Shown: piece after piece, positions 5,658 to 7,399 of the stretch
Layout of the letters: each line of letters opens with the position of its first letter
Position numbering within the stretch: the stretch's first letter is position 1
NCBI GenBank assembly: GCA_947506075.1
Contig: CANNNN010000123.1
Coordinates: 1 to 7,399, forward strand
DNA: 7,399 nt
From: Methylococcaceae bacterium
Lineage (GTDB): Bacteria > Pseudomonadota > Gammaproteobacteria > Methylococcales > Methylomonadaceae
Reading direction: 5' to 3'
The notes under the pieces: generated by a model
Seen by the model: the letters and a program-made list of their open reading frames with translations, nothing else
Databases searched by the model: none
Told to the model about the DNA's origin: nothing
Translations under genes and position numbers: made by a program

Positions 5658-6536
5658 TTATTCTTTGCTACCGCGCAACTGAAATGTCTCATGCAACGGC
5701 CAGTCTCTGTAGTTAAATACCTGCCCTTGCTCCCGAACCGTTTCACAAGCGCTAAGCGATAGGTCGGCAACAACCCATTGCACGGCATTGAGCTTGCCTT
5801 CAGCTAAAATACCGTTATCAGGAAAGCCTCGATCCACCGGCGTATAAATCGCCGCCGCACCGACATTGACATCCACTGCTTCAGACCACGGCGCATCGCC
5901 TACTAATGAAGCTTGCACGACAAAACACTGATTTTCCAGAGCCCTTGCCTGACAGCCTATTTTCACGCGATGGAAACCTGCCAAGGTATCGGTACAGCTA
6001 GGCACCAATATCAGCTTGGCCCCGGCTTCAACCTGCTTTCTGGCTAGCAGCGGAAACTCACTGTCATAGCAAATATTGATCGCTATTTTTCCGTATTCAG
6101 TATCAAAACATTTTAAGTGCTCACCATGCTGAATCAGCCAACGCTCGTTTTCAAAACGGGTCATCATCAGCTTATCCTGATAATCATACTGGCCAGGCAT
6201 AAACAGATAAGCCCTGTTTCGATATGCGCCAGAAGCTATTTTCACCGGAAACGTGCCAGGCTGAATAATGCACTGGTATTTTTTAGCCAGCCCATAGAAC
6301 AAGCGTAAATAATCCTCCAGCAAGGGCTGCATGGCTACCAATTGTTCGCTTAAAGAGGAATAAACCGCTTTACTGAACAACGAGGCCAGTTCCATGCTGG
6401 CATACTCAGGAAAAAGCAGGATCTTCGCCTCCTGCTGGACAGCTTCATCAACCCAGCGCTCAACTTTGTCCTGATATTGTTGCCAGTTTTTCAAAAAACT
6501 GATGTCGTACTGAGCAGATGCGATCTTAATGTTCAT
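5658..6536 (-). CDS. Carbon-nitrogen hydrolase (nitrilase superfamily)
   Basis: The product is a probable cytoplasmic amidohydrolase of 292 aa acting on a carbon-nitrogen bond; its substrate cannot be told from sequence. The superfamily's Glu-Lys-Cys triad is complete: Glu44 in ILLFPEY (39-45), Lys122 in YQDKLMMTRFE (119-129) and Cys156 in INICYDSEFP (153-162). A later conserved segment reads GCQARALENQCFVVQAS (194-210). The ATG at 6536 overlaps the end of the GNAT gene by 11 nt in a different frame, so translation is probably coupled and the two proteins made together. The order GNAT then hydrolase matches the domain order of bifunctional GNAT/carbon-nitrogen hydrolase proteins such as B. 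subtilis YhcX, and the hydrolase half of those is the closest family I recognise. Omega-amidase and N-carbamoylputrescine amidase are less specific alternatives. Confidence 0.92.
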   Translation of the reverse strand: MNIKIASAQYDISFLKNWQQYQDKVERWVDEAVQQEAKILLFPEYASMELASLFSKAVYSSLSEQLVAMQPLLEDYLRLFYGLAKKYQCIIQPGTFPVKIASGAYRNRAYLFMPGQYDYQDKLMMTRFENERWLIQHGEHLKCFDTEYGKIAINICYDSEFPLLARKQVEAGAKLILVPSCTDTLAGFHRVKIGCQARALENQCFVVQASLVGDAPWSEAVDVNVGAAAIYTPVDRGFPDNGILAEGKLNAVQWVVADLSLSACETVREQGQVFNYRDWPLHETFQLRGSKE

Positions 6537-7125
6537 GTTTCAACCAGAAAGTCATCGGTTTTGGCGTTTCATTTTCATCATCCAGGTCTTTCCAGGTATA
6601 TGTCGTAGTAAGCTCAGGATGTTTTACGTAGCCGCGTTTGATCCAGAATTGATCCAGGGACACATAACCACCAGGTCGCCTGGGATGATCGGCCGGTCTT
6701 TCTACACAGCAAAAACAGATAACGTTAAAGCCACCCAAGTCCTTTGCATGAGCCTCTCTATGCTCAAAAAACCGGACGCCTATACCTAAGCCTCGGTAAC
6801 GTTTGTCCAGCACAGATTCACTGCAATAAAAAACTTCCTCGAGATTGTAACCGCGCTCAAGAAACGGTTTTTTCAGCTCCTCAGTTTCCTGTTTCATCGG
6901 AATTGCCGTCGATGCCCCAACCACTTTATCGCCGTCAAAAGCGATTACGATAACGCTTTCAGGGCAATCGATGTAAGTCTGCAAATACTTCTTTTCGTAG
7001 TCAATATCCCCATCATACAAATACGGAAAGTCGCGAAATACCTGGATTCTAAGCCGGGCAAGTTCTGGAATAAATTGCTCCAGCGCTGCGCCACTGCATC
7101 TTTCAACACGAATATTACTAGCCAT
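6526..7125 (-). CDS. GNAT family N-acetyltransferase
   Basis: The product is a predicted acetyl-CoA-dependent N-acetyltransferase of 199 aa; the acceptor is unknown. The GNAT acetyl-CoA loop (R/Q-x-x-G-x-G/A) is seen in RYRGLGIG (109-116), preceded by a FYCSESVLDKRY strand (99-110) and followed by an amphipathic helix (RFFEHREAHAKDLG). The central strand VIVIAFDGDKVVGASTAIP (58-76) is also typical. The end, WIKRGYVKHPELTTTYTWKDLDD (161-183) and the closing PMTFWLKH, resembles the acetyltransferase half of fused GNAT/carbon-nitrogen hydrolases. The ATG at 7125 lacks a clear Shine-Dalgarno sequence, and no good upstream in-frame start exists. It is the first gene of a two-gene unit with the hydrolase (11-nt overlap). 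A TAAAAT on the minus strand at 7157-7152 could be a -10 element, but no matching -35 was found. Confidence 0.88.
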   Translation of the reverse strand: MASNIRVERCSGAALEQFIPELARLRIQVFRDFPYLYDGDIDYEKKYLQTYIDCPESVIVIAFDGDKVVGASTAIPMKQETEELKKPFLERGYNLEEVFYCSESVLDKRYRGLGIGVRFFEHREAHAKDLGGFNVICFCCVERPADHPRRPGGYVSLDQFWIKRGYVKHPELTTTYTWKDLDDENETPKPMTFWLKHEH

Positions 7126-7162
7126 AATTTTACAAAAGCCAAAAAAGATGCATTTTATCCGA

Positions 7163-7179
7163 ACGCAGCGGGTTTGCGT
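7163..7179. repeat. Short inverted repeat upstream of the GNAT gene
   Basis: ACGCA (7163-7167) and TGCGT (7175-7179) flank a 7-nt loop. It lies about 40 nt upstream of the GNAT start codon, next to a possible TAAAAT -10 element on the minus strand. It could be a small operator or chance. Apart from this element and the palindrome at 7363, positions 7126-7386 show no gene or RNA that I can support. Confidence 0.2.
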
Positions 7180-7362
7180 AGCTCCTATTTCATTCTCCTT
7201 GGTGCCAAAAATCGCTCCGAATCGAACGACGTTTATTCACCTGCATTGTAAATAATCAGGGCAAACGCATTAAAATCCTTAGCCAAACAAAACCTTAGAG
7301 CGGAAGTCATCATTCAATGCAGACCTATAACGCTGTTTTTTGATGCTAAGCTTCGACACTTG

Positions 7363-7374
7363 CTTTTGCAAAAG
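7363..7374. promoter_or_regulatory. 12-bp perfect palindrome CTTTTGCAAAAG
   Basis: CTTTTGCAAAAG is fully self-complementary and lies 12 nt before a possible start codon at 7387. Its position overlaps the candidate ribosome site (AAGG, 7372-7375), so it might act as a repressor-binding site or form RNA structure over the start. No regulator family is assigned, and a chance occurrence in AT-rich DNA is possible. Confidence 0.25.
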
Positions 7375-7386
7375 GTTTAGACAGAT

Positions 7387-7399
7387 ATGTCGAATAGTC
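7387..7399 (+). CDS. Possible start of a gene running off the window
   Basis: An ATG at 7387 opens a frame reading Met-Ser-Asn-Ser before the window ends. An AAGG at 7372-7375 lies 11 nt upstream, slightly longer than ideal. Only four codons are visible, so neither the gene nor its product can be confirmed. Confidence 0.25.

Noticed and set aside
5553..5762. Plus-strand 69-codon ORF whose ATG overlaps the rpoS stop (TGATG), looking like translational coupling.
   Set aside because: It runs through the inverted repeat and then antisense to the end of the hydrolase gene, has no recognisable domain, and its composition follows the opposite-strand gene.
7250..7276. TTGTAA and TAAAAT as a plus-strand promoter in the right-hand gap.
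   Set aside because: Spacing is 19 nt and the -35 match is weak; matches of this quality are common by chance in AT-rich DNA.

Overview
The window looks like ordinary chromosome of a moderate-GC gammaproteobacterium. The strongest pointers are the nlpD-rpoS gene pair, a RpoS that matches the enterobacterial protein closely through regions 2 and 4, and MobB/MoeA that resemble their E. coli counterparts. The general style (moderate GC, several TTG starts, an ATCTGTG-type intergenic repeat) would suit a Methylococcales-like methanotroph, but no gene here proves that. I see no tRNA, rRNA, CRISPR array or intact insertion sequence.

Layout. (1) Positions 1-281 hold no convincing gene, but they contain an inverted repeat, a weak terminator-like hairpin, an orphan Shine-Dalgarno sequence and two closely spaced hairpins. 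They lead into an exported 261-aa secretin-like protein (282-1067, +). (2) Converging on it from the minus strand is a translationally coupled pair, mobB then moeA (ATGA overlap at 2349-2352), which acts late in molybdenum cofactor synthesis. (3) Diverging from mobB is a compact plus-strand run: a small membrane-anchored J-domain protein of the Tim14/Pam18 type (3008-3487), the LysM/degenerate-M23 lipoprotein NlpD (3494-4459) and the stationary-phase sigma factor RpoS (4498-5553). A perfect TATAAT lies inside nlpD about 0.5 kb before rpoS, roughly where E. coli places its main rpoS promoter. (4) After rpoS, a 77-bp imperfect inverted repeat fills most of the convergent gap. (5) A minus-strand pair follows, a GNAT acetyltransferase and a nitrilase-superfamily hydrolase overlapping by 11 nt. 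These two domains are often fused in one bifunctional protein in other bacteria. (6) The last 274 bases are non-coding apart from a possible start codon at 7387.

Functionally the window joins three unrelated jobs: molybdenum cofactor maturation; envelope maintenance plus the general stress response (J-protein, NlpD, RpoS); and an uncharacterised acetyltransferase/amidohydrolase pair. I found no clear sign of a wholly new system. The best leads are the J-protein linked to nlpD-rpoS, the split GNAT-nitrilase pair, the abbreviated secretin-like protein and the structured leader in front of it.
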